Of a stretch of DNA of 29,230 nt, positions 1 through 5,708 are shown in pieces. The position numbers and the translations under genes were made by a program. The stretch comes from a virus. Each line of letters starts with the position of its first letter. Within the stretch, counting starts at the first letter, position 1. The notes beneath the pieces were generated by a model. It ran no database searches. It saw only the letters and a list, made by a program, of their open reading frames with translations, and was not told where the DNA came from. The stretch covers positions 1 to 29,230 of the IMG/VR virus record IMGVR_UViG_3300043446_000627; one strand, written 5' to 3'.

Positions 1-81
1 TTTTGTTTCGTAATAAATACGAATTCCATCTTCATCCCTGTACCACGCCACAGGCTCTTGTTTCATTGCTTCTATGCTCAT
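1..81 (-). CDS. Small phage protein with EPVAW module (3' end outside window)
   Basis: The gene starts at 81 behind a clear ribosome site (AAGGAG, seven bases before the ATG) and runs off the left edge, so only 27 residues are visible: MSIEAMKQEPVAW followed by YRDEDGIRIYYETK. The QEPVAW stretch matches the one inside the protein at 3982-4347, and the DNA under it is nearly identical (positions 45-60 and 4126-4141). In many phage proteins this motif opens a small C-terminal module of unknown function that ends in PLYTHP. The gene lies 54 bp downstream of rusA and is probably the next gene of the same leftward operon. Function unknown; the start is well supported. Confidence 0.65.
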   Translation of the reverse strand, partial: MSIEAMKQEPVAWYRDEDGIRIYYETK

Positions 82-135
82 GTGTTCTTCTCCTTGAATT
101 AGTGGGGCTTCCTGAAACGCTGCCCCGTCACGTTC

Positions 136-522
136 CTAACTGTCCTCTAGGGACTCGCCTTCAGGATGGCGGGGGGTTATTTCTTCTATGACAACGTGCA
201 GTAGACCGCCCTTGATTTGAGTTCCTCGAATCATCTCAATGTGGTCTACTTGGAAGTCATCGTCAAACACTCCAGCGTGTTCTAGTGCATCTAAGACCGC
301 TTTGATACGGTTGTCGATGTCGATTTTTCTTTTGTCTCTAGGACGCAGAATTAGTGTTAGTTTCAATTTCTTATCCCCAAATTTAGGAATGTTGTTGTCA
401 ATGACAAATTGGATGACTGCTTCTCTGAACTCTCTGCCGTTTTTGCTGATGATGGTTCTACCGCGAAAGTTGCGCCAGTAGGTGTTCATACTAGGCGGGA
501 ATGGCAGAGTAAAGCTAGTCAT
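136..522 (-). CDS. rusA: RusA-type Holliday junction resolvase
   Basis: This 128-residue protein matches the RusA family in length and motif order. It opens with FPPSMNTYWR, typical of RusA. The catalytic segment RPRDKRKIDIDNRIKAVLDA (residues 61-80) holds Asp68 and Asp70, and the third acidic cluster is at FDDDF (residues 86-90). RusA enzymes are homodimers that cut four-way junctions symmetrically using Mg2+ held by these aspartates, so this one probably resolves recombination or replication intermediates before packaging. The ATG overlaps the stop of the upstream gene (TGATG), with GGAGA just before it, so the two are translated together. It closes a recombination cluster with the SSB-like, RecT-like and YqaJ-like genes upstream. 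All catalytic acids appear present. Confidence 0.93.
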   Translation of the reverse strand: MTSFTLPFPPSMNTYWRNFRGRTIISKNGREFREAVIQFVIDNNIPKFGDKKLKLTLILRPRDKRKIDIDNRIKAVLDALEHAGVFDDDFQVDHIEMIRGTQIKGGLLHVVIEEITPRHPEGESLEDS

Positions 523-797
523 CAGAACGGCACGTCTCCTGCATCAACGTGTCTAACCTCTCTCGGATACTGCTGCTGTTGTTTGTTCCAGTTAGGGTCG
601 TTGATTTTCAGATTGAAATAAGGTCCATGACCAGCATCGTTTTGCCAAGCACCAAAGGTGATTACCTCACCCCTGAACATGAACGTGCCTTTCCAGTCAG
701 GTTCTTTATCGTTCTTCTTAAAAGCGTTCTTTGTCATCCGACCTTTCATCTCAAGTGGAACAAAGGGTGCTTTCTTGGGTTTGTCATCTGTATACAT
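522..797 (-). CDS. Small protein with SSB-like acidic tail, candidate ssDNA-binding protein
   Basis: The call is a 91-residue protein starting MYTDDKPKKAPF. The central part (DWKGTFMFRGEVITFGAW, then GPYFNLKI) reads as alternating beta strands, compatible with an OB-like fold. The C-terminus VDAGDVPF resembles the DDDIPF tail by which bacterial SSB recruits partner proteins. I therefore suggest, without a clear family match, a phage ssDNA-binding protein working with the RecT-like annealase and RusA on either side. The frame stays open to an ATG at 899, but that upstream part is occupied by the winged-helix frame at 784-918. The start at 797 overlaps that gene's stop (ATGTATACAGATGA) and has GGAAAGG about 12 bases upstream. 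A start at 818 is also possible. Confidence 0.6.
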   Translation of the reverse strand: MYTDDKPKKAPFVPLEMKGRMTKNAFKKNDKEPDWKGTFMFRGEVITFGAWQNDAGHGPYFNLKINDPNWNKQQQQYPREVRHVDAGDVPF

Positions 798-918
798 AAC
801 GTGCGTATTCCTTTCCATTTTCTTTAACCATAGTTGTAAGGATGGGATGTCCTTGTTTACGAAGATACTCGATATGTGCTGCAAGCCTGAATGAGCCATA
901 TTTTTGTAATGCGTCCAT
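784..918 (-). CDS. HTH_39-like winged-helix protein, 5' end unclear
   Basis: Read on the minus strand, this frame gives MDALQKYGSFRLAAHIEYL, then RKQGHPILTTMV and KENGKEYARYVYR. That is the core of the small phage winged-helix family HTH_39 (GSxTPxEAL, then FRLAARIxxLRxxG). Similarity continues upstream of the ATG at 918 without a stop: the codons from about 966 read REN, ILNHLQNIGSLTP, which is the missing first helix. No ATG or GTG exists in that extension; it offers only TTG at 945, CTG at 954 or ATT at 957, so the true start is unusual or reached by frameshift from recT (see findings). The stop overlaps the next gene's start. The likely role is DNA binding or regulation inside the recombination cluster. 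Confidence 0.6.
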   Translation of the reverse strand: MDALQKYGSFRLAAHIEYLRKQGHPILTTMVKENGKEYARYVYR

Positions 919-950
919 AGGAGTTAGTGAACCGATATTCTGCAAGTGGT

Positions 951-1799
951 TCAGAATATTCTCTCGTTGGCTTCCATGTCGGCTACGAACTGGGACGCTT
1001 CCGACTTTGGGTTGAGGTTTACCCCAACCTTGGCTAACTCTCCGCGTATCTTGATTTTGTCAAAAGAGCTAAAGTTATCGGTTACCGCCTTGTTTGCTTC
1101 TGCAAAGGCAGCAATCTTCTCGGTGCGTTGCTCGTCAGTTATCTTGGCTGCTTGCATGATTTTGCCGGCTAGTCCAACGTAGGCTTCTATCCACTCTTGG
1201 GGACTGCTGTAGAGGGCGTAGACCTCGCCATCGGGCTTGATGATGGGGTAGTCCCCAGTCGGCTCTTCTATGACCTCTACGGGCTTAATATCCTCAACTA
1301 CGCCCATATGTTTCGGCATAGGGCTATCAAAGTCCATAACCTCTTCTGTGGCGTAGTGACCCAAGATACAAGCAGGATAGATAGAACGAACTGCTCGGCT
1401 GATAACCCTAGCTCTGAGCATATCTTCAGGGTACTTAGACCAGCCTGAACCCTCGCGGTAGATGCCAGCCTGTTTAGCCATCTCGATAGTCCATTCGACT
1501 GTCAGCGTACCGCCCTGTGGGTGCTTGAATGTCCCCTTGACCTTTTTAGGCGTTACCTCGTCCCATTGAACTGAGCCACCGCTAAGTTGGAAACGGGCAA
1601 GGATAGCCTGAGACTTCAGAGCTGGCTTGCCTTGGATGATGTCGTATTCTTGGACAACAGAGGCTGGATGCTTGTTTTCCGCTTGCGCTACAAGCATGAC
1701 AGCCATAACTTGCTCTTTGGATTTGAACCCATAAAAGCCACTCTTGACAATGCTGTCAGCCATGACGGTCATGTCTGATACAGGGATGATGTTACTCAT
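951..1799 (-). CDS. recT: RecT-family single-strand annealing protein
   Basis: At 282 residues this is normal length for RecT-type annealing proteins. The N-terminal half carries the family pattern: KSKEQVMAVMLVAQAENKHP, then QGKPALKSQAILARFQ. Around residues 116-155 comes GSGWSKYPEDMLRARVISRA followed by VRSIYPACILGHYATEEVMD, the conserved RecT core. These proteins anneal complementary single strands produced by a partner exonuclease, here the YqaJ-type nuclease two genes upstream. The ATG at 1799 follows GGAGAAACTAAT, and the box ATAGTTAGGAAT lies just upstream at 1815-1826. The C-terminus is a variable tail ending ANERIF. Its stop lies inside the beginning of the winged-helix frame downstream. 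Confidence 0.88.
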   Translation of the reverse strand: MSNIIPVSDMTVMADSIVKSGFYGFKSKEQVMAVMLVAQAENKHPASVVQEYDIIQGKPALKSQAILARFQLSGGSVQWDEVTPKKVKGTFKHPQGGTLTVEWTIEMAKQAGIYREGSGWSKYPEDMLRARVISRAVRSIYPACILGHYATEEVMDFDSPMPKHMGVVEDIKPVEVIEEPTGDYPIIKPDGEVYALYSSPQEWIEAYVGLAGKIMQAAKITDEQRTEKIAAFAEANKAVTDNFSSFDKIKIRGELAKVGVNLNPKSEASQFVADMEANERIF

Positions 1800-1814
1800 A
1801 TTAGTTTCTCCAAA

Positions 1815-1826
1815 ATAGTTAGGAAT
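1815..1826 (-). promoter_or_regulatory. Recurrent upstream box ATAGTTAGGAAT (copy 1, before recT)
   Basis: On the coding strand this reads ATTCCTAACTAT and ends 15 bases before the recT start codon. The same 12 bases occur before the gene at 3683-3907, and close variants occur before ardC and before the gene at 5882-6073. Its role is unknown: it could be part of a promoter giving short leaders, or a binding site in DNA or RNA. Confidence 0.5.
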
Positions 1827-1878
1827 AGGTCGACAACCGATGTGGCTGCCATTACATATATTGCGACATCTTGAGTAG

Positions 1879-2061
1879 TCACAAGTCCCTCGCTTTCAGC
1901 ATTTGGTCTGCTATTTCGTAAGCCTGTTGAGGTATTCCTGAAAATGAAACATCATTGTCAATTAAGGCTTGCATAGCCTTTGCTGCGAAATAGTCTCTCA
2001 GACTCATGCCCTTGTCATCAGAGCCAGTCTTAGGGTCACGGGGACTAGGAAATGCGTTCAT
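1879..2061 (-). CDS. Small conserved-looking phage protein (SLRDYFAAKAMQALI)
   Basis: This 60-residue protein starts MNAFPSPRDPKTGSDD and contains SLRDYFAAKAMQALI, a segment I recognise from many small phage and prophage proteins without known function. An upstream ATG at 2103 is in frame. I prefer 2061 because AAAGG stands six bases before it and because the segment upstream is coding in another frame for the gene at 2045-2224. The two genes overlap by 17 bases, so this one is probably translated by coupling. No membrane segment or metal-binding motif is visible. Confidence 0.7.
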   Translation of the reverse strand: MNAFPSPRDPKTGSDDKGMSLRDYFAAKAMQALIDNDVSFSGIPQQAYEIADQMLKARDL

Positions 2062-2224
2062 CTTTAACCTTTCTGCCGGGCTTGGCTTTAGGAGTGCCGT
2101 CAATTCTCAGCCCCCATTGAGACTCTTCTAGCTTAGACAAACGCATAAGAGTGTCCTTGTACAACTCTTCTAGCATCACAATTTCACGCTCTAAGCGTTC
2201 TAATCTTTTAGTATTGAAAAACAT
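2045..2224 (-). CDS. Small charged helical protein between exonuclease and recT
   Basis: This 59-residue frame starts MFFNTKRLERLEREIVMLEE and continues as an amphipathic, probably coiled-coil helix. A basic tail, GTPKAKPGRKVKDERIS, follows. It begins four bases after the stop of the YqaJ-type gene, whose last codons supply the ribosome site (AAGGGGTAATGT before ATG). It ends inside the next gene. The tight fit on both sides and the helical composition support real coding. Function is unknown; the basic tail could touch nucleic acid, and the location suggests a helper of the recombination proteins. Confidence 0.72.
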   Translation of the reverse strand: MFFNTKRLERLEREIVMLEELYKDTLMRLSKLEESQWGLRIDGTPKAKPGRKVKDERIS

Positions 2225-2227
2225 ACA

Positions 2228-3133
2228 TTACCCCTTGTTAAGAAAACGTCTACCAGATGGATACTCACGCTTGAATTGGTTAAACAAGTCAGGCATGGAT
2301 TGCTCAAAGAGTTTGGAATCAAACTTAATGCTTGGCTTTGCTGACTTCCAAGTGGCTAAGACTCTGCCGTCCAAGGTGACCAATTCGCTGTTAACCCCCA
2401 TAAATTTTTGGATTTCTAGGGCTAACTTCTCTTCCTCAGCTTCCCATTTCTTAATCTCTTTCTTAGTGTAGGCAAGGGCTTGGCAAATCTGCTCCATTGA
2501 TTGCGTAGCGGTTATGCTTGTCGGTGCGGATGCTGAGTAGATGAGTTTCGCTTGCTCGGTAGTCTCAGGCTCAAGCGGGAGCTTAGTCTCAACGTGCGCC
2601 CAGTACTTCGCCATATCCTTGATGAGCTGCTCCTTTTGCGCTTCCGCAATGGTGAATCTAAACACTTCAAAGTTTTGTCCACCGAATAAAACAGCCAACA
2701 CAATGTCGTTGATATTGTGGACTGCCGCCTCATGGATGAGTTGCGCCATATCAGCCGCAGGGATGATGTTGGCTTCACTATCGAACTTGTTGCGTACGCT
2801 AGCGTTGTAGTTCTTGACTTCCACAAGTGTTTGCCCGTCAGTCGAGATGAAATCAAAGTGTGACTTGAGCCAAACTTCTTTCGGGTGAGTGAGCGCATAG
2901 TCTGCTTCCTTGAGTTCAATGCCTAGTTTTTGTTGAGCAAGAGTGCCGATTATGGGCTGGAGAACATGACCCATCTGCACCGCCTCAACTTCAGATAAGT
3001 CGGGGCGTTCCATGAGTCCCAGCTTTTGTAGGACAGCATCGTTGCCTCTGCCGTTGGCTGCCATGCGTGAGTCCCCAGACCACCAAGCGGAGTTGCGTAT
3101 CTCTGGTGCGAATTCTGAACGGTCATTAGCCAT
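2228..3133 (-). CDS. YqaJ/lambda-exonuclease-type viral recombinase nuclease
   Basis: This 301-residue protein has the layout of the YqaJ viral recombinase family. NSAWWSGDSRMAANGRGN opens the fold. MGHVLQPIIGTL (residues 54-65) is the first conserved helix. The PD-(D/E)XK active site is seen as HFDFISTDGQTLVEVKNYN, with Asp94, Glu105 and Lys107. Such enzymes degrade one strand of a DNA end, loading a RecT- or Bet-type annealase; the recT gene lies just downstream. The helix motif usually reads GxxxEP; here the acid is replaced by Gln59. About 100 C-terminal residues are charged and helical (ATQSMEQICQALAYTKKEIK). The gene overlaps its upstream neighbour by eight bases. Confidence 0.87.
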   Translation of the reverse strand: MANDRSEFAPEIRNSAWWSGDSRMAANGRGNDAVLQKLGLMERPDLSEVEAVQMGHVLQPIIGTLAQQKLGIELKEADYALTHPKEVWLKSHFDFISTDGQTLVEVKNYNASVRNKFDSEANIIPAADMAQLIHEAAVHNINDIVLAVLFGGQNFEVFRFTIAEAQKEQLIKDMAKYWAHVETKLPLEPETTEQAKLIYSASAPTSITATQSMEQICQALAYTKKEIKKWEAEEEKLALEIQKFMGVNSELVTLDGRVLATWKSAKPSIKFDSKLFEQSMPDLFNQFKREYPSGRRFLNKG

Positions 3134-3413
3134 TGCTTTTCTCCCTCAATGTGGCAATCTGGTCATCCCATTTCAAGCCATTCATGTGTTTCCAACCTTC
3201 TAACTTGTCAGCCAAGAACTTTTCGTTGCCCTTAAACAGCCGTGTGTTAAGTGCCATGTTTGCTACTATCTCCATATCAACAGCGTGTTTACGCACTTCC
3301 TCTGCGTTGCGTTGAATACCAGCTACTAGCGTAAGAATGATTGACTTGAACATATCTGGGTCTTTAGCCCTAAGAGATACTTCTGATAAAAACTTCATGT
3401 CTTCATTTGTCAC
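3126..3413 (-). CDS. Unrecognised 95-residue early protein
   Basis: MTNEDMKFLSEVSLRAKDPD begins a mainly helical, soluble protein with no cysteines and no membrane segment. It contains LTLVAGIQRNAEEVRKHAVD, a likely amphipathic helix, and ends KWDDQIATLREKSNG. It overlaps the start of the exonuclease gene by eight bases and the end of the coiled-coil gene upstream by eleven, so all three are probably translated as a coupled set. I do not recognise the family. The position suggests an accessory role in DNA metabolism, which is inference from context only. Confidence 0.75.
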   Translation of the reverse strand: MTNEDMKFLSEVSLRAKDPDMFKSIILTLVAGIQRNAEEVRKHAVDMEIVANMALNTRLFKGNEKFLADKLEGWKHMNGLKWDDQIATLREKSNG

Positions 3414-3693
3414 GGCTACTCTCCTTAGTTAAGAAATAAACTGCTTCACCCAATGCTTGGGCAACAATCTTCGTGCTTGCGTACAGCTCGACATACTTGT
3501 CTAAATCGTCTTGCAACTGCTCAATCTTGTCGTTGAGTTCTGCCTTGGAGTTGATGCACTTCTTCAAGGCTAGTTCAAGGTTATTAGATTCGTCTTGCAC
3601 TTCCCTGAGAAATTGCTTGTCTTTCTCTGCTTGTGCGAGTAGGTCTTTGATGGTGGCTCTAAGAGCCATATTGGTTTGCAACTTAGCTGGCAT
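3403..3693 (-). CDS. Small coiled-coil protein
   Basis: A 96-residue protein starting MPAKLQTNMALRATIKDLLA. Residues 15-75 form an almost uninterrupted heptad pattern (AQAEKDKQFLREVQDESNN, then ELNDKIEQLQDDLDKYVELY), so it is likely a homo-oligomeric coiled coil. The frame is open to 3774, but the start at 3693 has an excellent ribosome site (GAGGAGG, six bases before ATG), and the longer version would cover the preceding gene. It overlaps both neighbours. No family is recognised; early phage coiled-coil proteins of this size are often adaptors or inhibitors. Confidence 0.75.
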   Translation of the reverse strand: MPAKLQTNMALRATIKDLLAQAEKDKQFLREVQDESNNLELALKKCINSKAELNDKIEQLQDDLDKYVELYASTKIVAQALGEAVYFLTKESSRDK

Positions 3694-3907
3694 CTTGCAC
3701 CTCCTCGGCTTGGTTGAGTTCAAAGAGCTTGCCGTCCATACCGCACTCTGCGTTAGCAACACGCATGGATTCACAGTACTGGTATTTGGCTTCGCCAGTT
3801 ACGAGGTTAATAACCTCTGAGGCTTTGCAACGGTCGTAGTTCGCTATGCTGCTACTTTGTTTAGATGGAATGTGCCACTTACAGTCAGCACAGATTAGTG
3901 GTTTCAT
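3683..3907 (-). CDS. Cysteine-rich small phage protein
   Basis: The 74-residue product begins MKPLICADCKWHIP and has five cysteines (positions 6, 9, 27, 45 and 55), several paired with basic residues (DRCK, YCESMR, ECG). This pattern resembles small zinc-binding proteins often seen in phage early regions, with the closing ECGMDGKLFE segment typical of them. Function is unknown. The start is preceded by AAAGGGG and, further up, by the exact 12-base box ATTCCTAACTAT also seen before recT. Its end overlaps the coiled-coil gene by eleven bases. It may be the first gene of a transcript, given the 74-bp gap upstream. Confidence 0.78.
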   Translation of the reverse strand: MKPLICADCKWHIPSKQSSSIANYDRCKASEVINLVTGEAKYQYCESMRVANAECGMDGKLFELNQAEEVQDAS

Positions 3908-3922
3908 GTTTTCCCCTTTCGG

Positions 3923-3934
3923 ATAGTTAGGAAT
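3923..3934 (-). promoter_or_regulatory. Recurrent upstream box ATAGTTAGGAAT (copy 2)
   Basis: Identical to the box at 1815-1826. It ends 15 bases before the ATG at 3907 and is followed by CCGAAAGGGG. A TATAAT is present a further 10-15 bases upstream (minus strand, near 3947-3952), so box and promoter may belong together. Confidence 0.5.
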
Positions 3935-3981
3935 GAGATTAGATTATAGATAGAGATTATGGGGATTAGCCATTGTATTTA

Positions 3982-4347
3982 TTAATCGGTTTGTCCTTTC
4001 TGATAGTTTGGTTGTGGGTGGGTGTAGAGAGGCTCAATCTTAATTCCATGTTCTTTAGCCAATTCAGCCTTTTCAAGGTCATCACTCAAAACATAAGTTC
4101 CCCAAACTTCTGAAGGTATCCATCGCCACGCCACAGGCTCTTGCTCTACCTTTGGTTGTGCTTTCTTCCCATCGTAAAAGCCACTCATGTAGGCAATGGT
4201 GAGTACGTCAGACTCTTGCTCACGCTCTTTCTCTGCTACCAGTTTGGCAAAGGCTTCAATTTCTTTTGCATGAAGCAAACGCTTGTCGTTGTAGTCAGTT
4301 GGAAATCCAGCCTGTTTAGCCAGTTCAATGATTTCATCTTGTGTCAT
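3982..4347 (-). CDS. Phage protein with EPVAW...PLYTHP module
   Basis: A 121-residue protein. Residues 1-50 are helical (MTQDEIIELAKQAGFPTDYN, then HAKEIEAFAKLVAEKEREQE), a layout common in phage accessory proteins. The C-terminal part runs from QEPVAWRW to IEPLYTHPQPN, a module I recognise from many phage proteins of otherwise different sequence; its function is not known to me. AAAGGG stands five bases before the ATG. The truncated gene at the left end of the window opens with the same EPVAW motif. These modular proteins tend to be exchanged between phages, which fits their place among small early genes. Confidence 0.75.
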   Translation of the reverse strand: MTQDEIIELAKQAGFPTDYNDKRLLHAKEIEAFAKLVAEKEREQESDVLTIAYMSGFYDGKKAQPKVEQEPVAWRWIPSEVWGTYVLSDDLEKAELAKEHGIKIEPLYTHPQPNYQKGQTD

Positions 4348-4360
4348 ATATCCCTTTCAT

Positions 4361-4714
4361 TTAGACAATAGTTCCCCAAGGGTGAGAAGCATCTCTCCCA
4401 AGCCCATGCGTATGCACTAGCTTCCCCATAAGGGTGCGATTCTTTCGATAGAGGTCTTGTCTCACCATGTCCCTCTGTCTTGCCCGATACCTCGCACACA
4501 GTTCGGTAGGGTTATCAACGGGGTGATGCGCTGCCCTATGTTTTCTTCCAAGCCATCCATGTAAATGCTCTGCTATCGCGTGGAGTGCGATTGAAGACGG
4601 GCAACAAAAAAGCCACTTAACCCAGAACCCCTGTCGAACCCCCGATATGTTGGGGAGGGATGCTGGCTTAAATGGCTTTGAGTTATTGCGTTCGACTGCA
4701 ACGGTGCGAATCAT
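4361..4714 (-). CDS. Doubtful reading frame, Arg/His-rich
   Basis: A 117-codon open frame with composition unlike its neighbours: rich in Arg, His, Trp and Cys, with segments such as GWLGRKHRAAHHPVDNP and NRTLMGKLVHTHGLGRDA. The region 4606-4677 inside it forms a long stem followed by a T-run on the same strand, which looks like a terminator for the genes upstream, so the first third is probably not translated. A second frame over the last 150 bases (VCEVSGKTEGHGETRP onward, ending at 4343) is about as plausible. I see no clear HNH or other motif. Treat as unresolved: it could be a small gene downstream of the terminator or non-coding. Confidence 0.25.
   Translation of the reverse strand: MIRTVAVERNNSKPFKPASLPNISGVRQGFWVKWLFCCPSSIALHAIAEHLHGWLGRKHRAAHHPVDNPTELCARYRARQRDMVRQDLYRKNRTLMGKLVHTHGLGRDASHPWGTIV
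4606..4677 (-). terminator. Long-stem intrinsic terminator, minus strand
   Basis: On the minus strand AGCCATTTAAGCCAG (4677-4663) pairs with CTGGGTTAAGTGGCT (4625-4611): 15 positions with one wobble and one mismatch. A run of T follows (4611-4606). The 37-base loop contains a small secondary stem (CCCC AACATATC GGGG). This would end the leftward transcript of the genes at 4793-5878 and beyond. The long loop is unusual. Confidence 0.55.
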
Positions 4715-4792
4715 ATCAGGTTTTAATCCTTGTCAACAAGTATCAAAAAGATACAAAGCCCAATAAATACACAAAAGAGTATGACTTCTATA

Positions 4793-5023
4793 TCAGGCAT
4801 GGTTACTAGGACAATCGGGGCAATGGTTAGGTCTGTCATTACATACCCCTAAATGCTTGCACTCATAGGGGTGTTGGGGAATACGCGCAAAGGCTTCATC
4901 TTCTAGCTCTTGGTCTTCTATCTCGCGTTTGCGCCATACGGTCTTACGCATACGGCAACCGTCTTCACAGTCATTGAGACATAGGCGCGTGTGTGGGTAA
5001 TGGCAATCAGTCTGGTCACGCAT
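4793..5023 (-). CDS. Small cysteine-rich protein, probable zinc binder
   Basis: The 76-residue protein has eight cysteines: one in MRDQTDCHYPHTRLC, further ones in LCLNDCEDGCRMRK, and a C-terminal group YECKHLGVCNDRPNHCPDCP. The spacing suggests one or two structural zinc sites, as in small zinc-finger or Fe-S-like phage proteins. The middle is strongly charged (KREIEDQELEDEAFARI). It starts inside the end of the upstream gene (ATGCGTGA overlap), with AAGGAG before the ATG. It is the last gene before the putative terminator at 4606-4677. The family is not recognised. Confidence 0.7.
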   Translation of the reverse strand: MRDQTDCHYPHTRLCLNDCEDGCRMRKTVWRKREIEDQELEDEAFARIPQHPYECKHLGVCNDRPNHCPDCPSNHA

Positions 5024-5210
5024 GGTTCTTCTCCTTGAGTTTGGCTTCGGTTATACGCACGGCATCCATTGGCAATTCCAATGCAATTTCTTGTATTTCC
5101 TCATCTGTCAGGCTTTGCCATTCAAACGGCATGATGCGTTGATATATCTCGCCATTCTTATCAAAGCCAGTTATGACTTTGCTATGGAAAATTTCTACCT
5201 TCTCAGTCAT
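5016..5210 (-). CDS. Small early protein with LTDEEIQEIA motif
   Basis: A 64-residue protein, MTEKVEIFHSKVITGFDKNG, with the motif EWQSLTDEEIQEIALELP. That motif is frequent in short phage proteins of unknown role. GGAGA stands before the ATG, which overlaps the end of the upstream small gene; the 3' end overlaps the cysteine-rich gene by eight bases. Soluble, acidic, no metal motif. Function unknown. Confidence 0.7.
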   Translation of the reverse strand: MTEKVEIFHSKVITGFDKNGEIYQRIMPFEWQSLTDEEIQEIALELPMDAVRITEAKLKEKNHA

Positions 5211-5313
5211 TTATATCTCCAGTCAAAATAAGGGCAATAGTAATCAGGTACACGGGAGCGTTCTGCCCCTCGCGTACTCTATCCAATAGCCTACGGGCTT
5301 CCTCTAGGGTCAT
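5203..5313 (-). CDS. 36-residue conserved-looking small phage protein
   Basis: This short frame encodes MTLEEARRLLDRVREG, then QNAPVYLITIALILTGDIND. I recognise the pattern (LLxxVRxGxxxPxYxIxxALxxTGD) from very small phage genes. It starts with an ATGA overlap on the stop of the upstream gene (5310) and ends eight bases into the next one, leaving no intergenic space. The overlaps on both sides and the family resemblance make it a real gene in spite of its length. Function unknown. Confidence 0.72.
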   Translation of the reverse strand: MTLEEARRLLDRVREGQNAPVYLITIALILTGDIND

Positions 5314-5534
5314 TGGGGCTTTAATGGGGCTTTCCAGCCATGCTTGCGCCATGTCTCAGCCACATTAGTAGCGCGTGCTGGCGTGTAGTCAAAGTCGGGG
5401 TTAGTAATGGGCAACCTTGGGCGCGTGGGTGTGCGCGTGGGGGGAATTGGGCATAGCTTAGGGGTGAACTCTCTAGCGTCCCAATAAGCGGGGTGCAATG
5501 AGTTTTGGGGAGATTTCGTGTAGTCAATCGGCAT
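5310..5534 (-). CDS. Proline-rich small phage protein
   Basis: The 74-residue protein opens MPIDYTKSPQNSLHPAYWDA and has a proline- and arginine-rich middle (PIPPTRTPTRPRLP). It ends with DYTPARATNVAETWRKHGWK, a C-terminal motif shared by many small phage proteins (TxVxxTWxxxGW). GAGAGGTAACC precedes the ATG. A second, overlapping frame on the same strand (5321-5527) is open but has no motif or ribosome site. It is coupled by ATGA to the 36-residue gene. Function unknown. Confidence 0.7.
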   Translation of the reverse strand: MPIDYTKSPQNSLHPAYWDAREFTPKLCPIPPTRTPTRPRLPITNPDFDYTPARATNVAETWRKHGWKAPLKPQ

Positions 5535-5543
5535 GGTTACCTC

Positions 5544-5708
5544 TCAAATAAAGATTAGTAGGGTTACAGAGACAATGAAGATTAAAGCACAAATTAGGTC
5601 ATCATTTGTGGGGGCATGGGTGCGCGTGTGGGGAATTCGCTCTACCTCACGGGCAATGGCGGCGGTAATGTCTTGATTCATTTGGGTGAATAGGTAACGG
5701 GTTTTCAT
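5544..5708 (-). CDS. Small protein with C-terminal membrane segment
   Basis: A 54-residue protein beginning MKTRYLFTQMNQDITAAIAR and ending in a hydrophobic stretch, LICALIFIVSVTLLIFI (residues 38-54). The last 17 residues are thus a likely single transmembrane helix with the basic and acidic part in the cytoplasm. It starts by ATGA overlap with the gene at 5705-5878, behind GAGGAG. Tail-anchored miniature membrane proteins in early phage operons often act on the host envelope or on superinfection, but here that is a guess from topology only. Confidence 0.68.
   Translation of the reverse strand: MKTRYLFTQMNQDITAAIAREVERIPHTRTHAPTNDDLICALIFIVSVTLLIFI

Noticed and set aside
522-899. Long form (125 codons) of the SSB-like gene
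   Set aside because: Its first 34 codons coincide with the winged-helix frame, which has recognisable protein similarity there, and the ATG at 899 has no ribosome site.
2512-2919. Minus-strand 135-codon frame inside the exonuclease gene
   Set aside because: Arg/Ser/Thr-rich out-of-frame shadow of the nuclease gene, whose catalytic motifs lie in the other frame.
4620-4700. GTTCGA sequences reminiscent of a tRNA T-loop near 4635 and 4685
   Set aside because: The bases flanking each GTTCGA do not form a five-pair T stem, and no acceptor or anticodon arm can be drawn around them.
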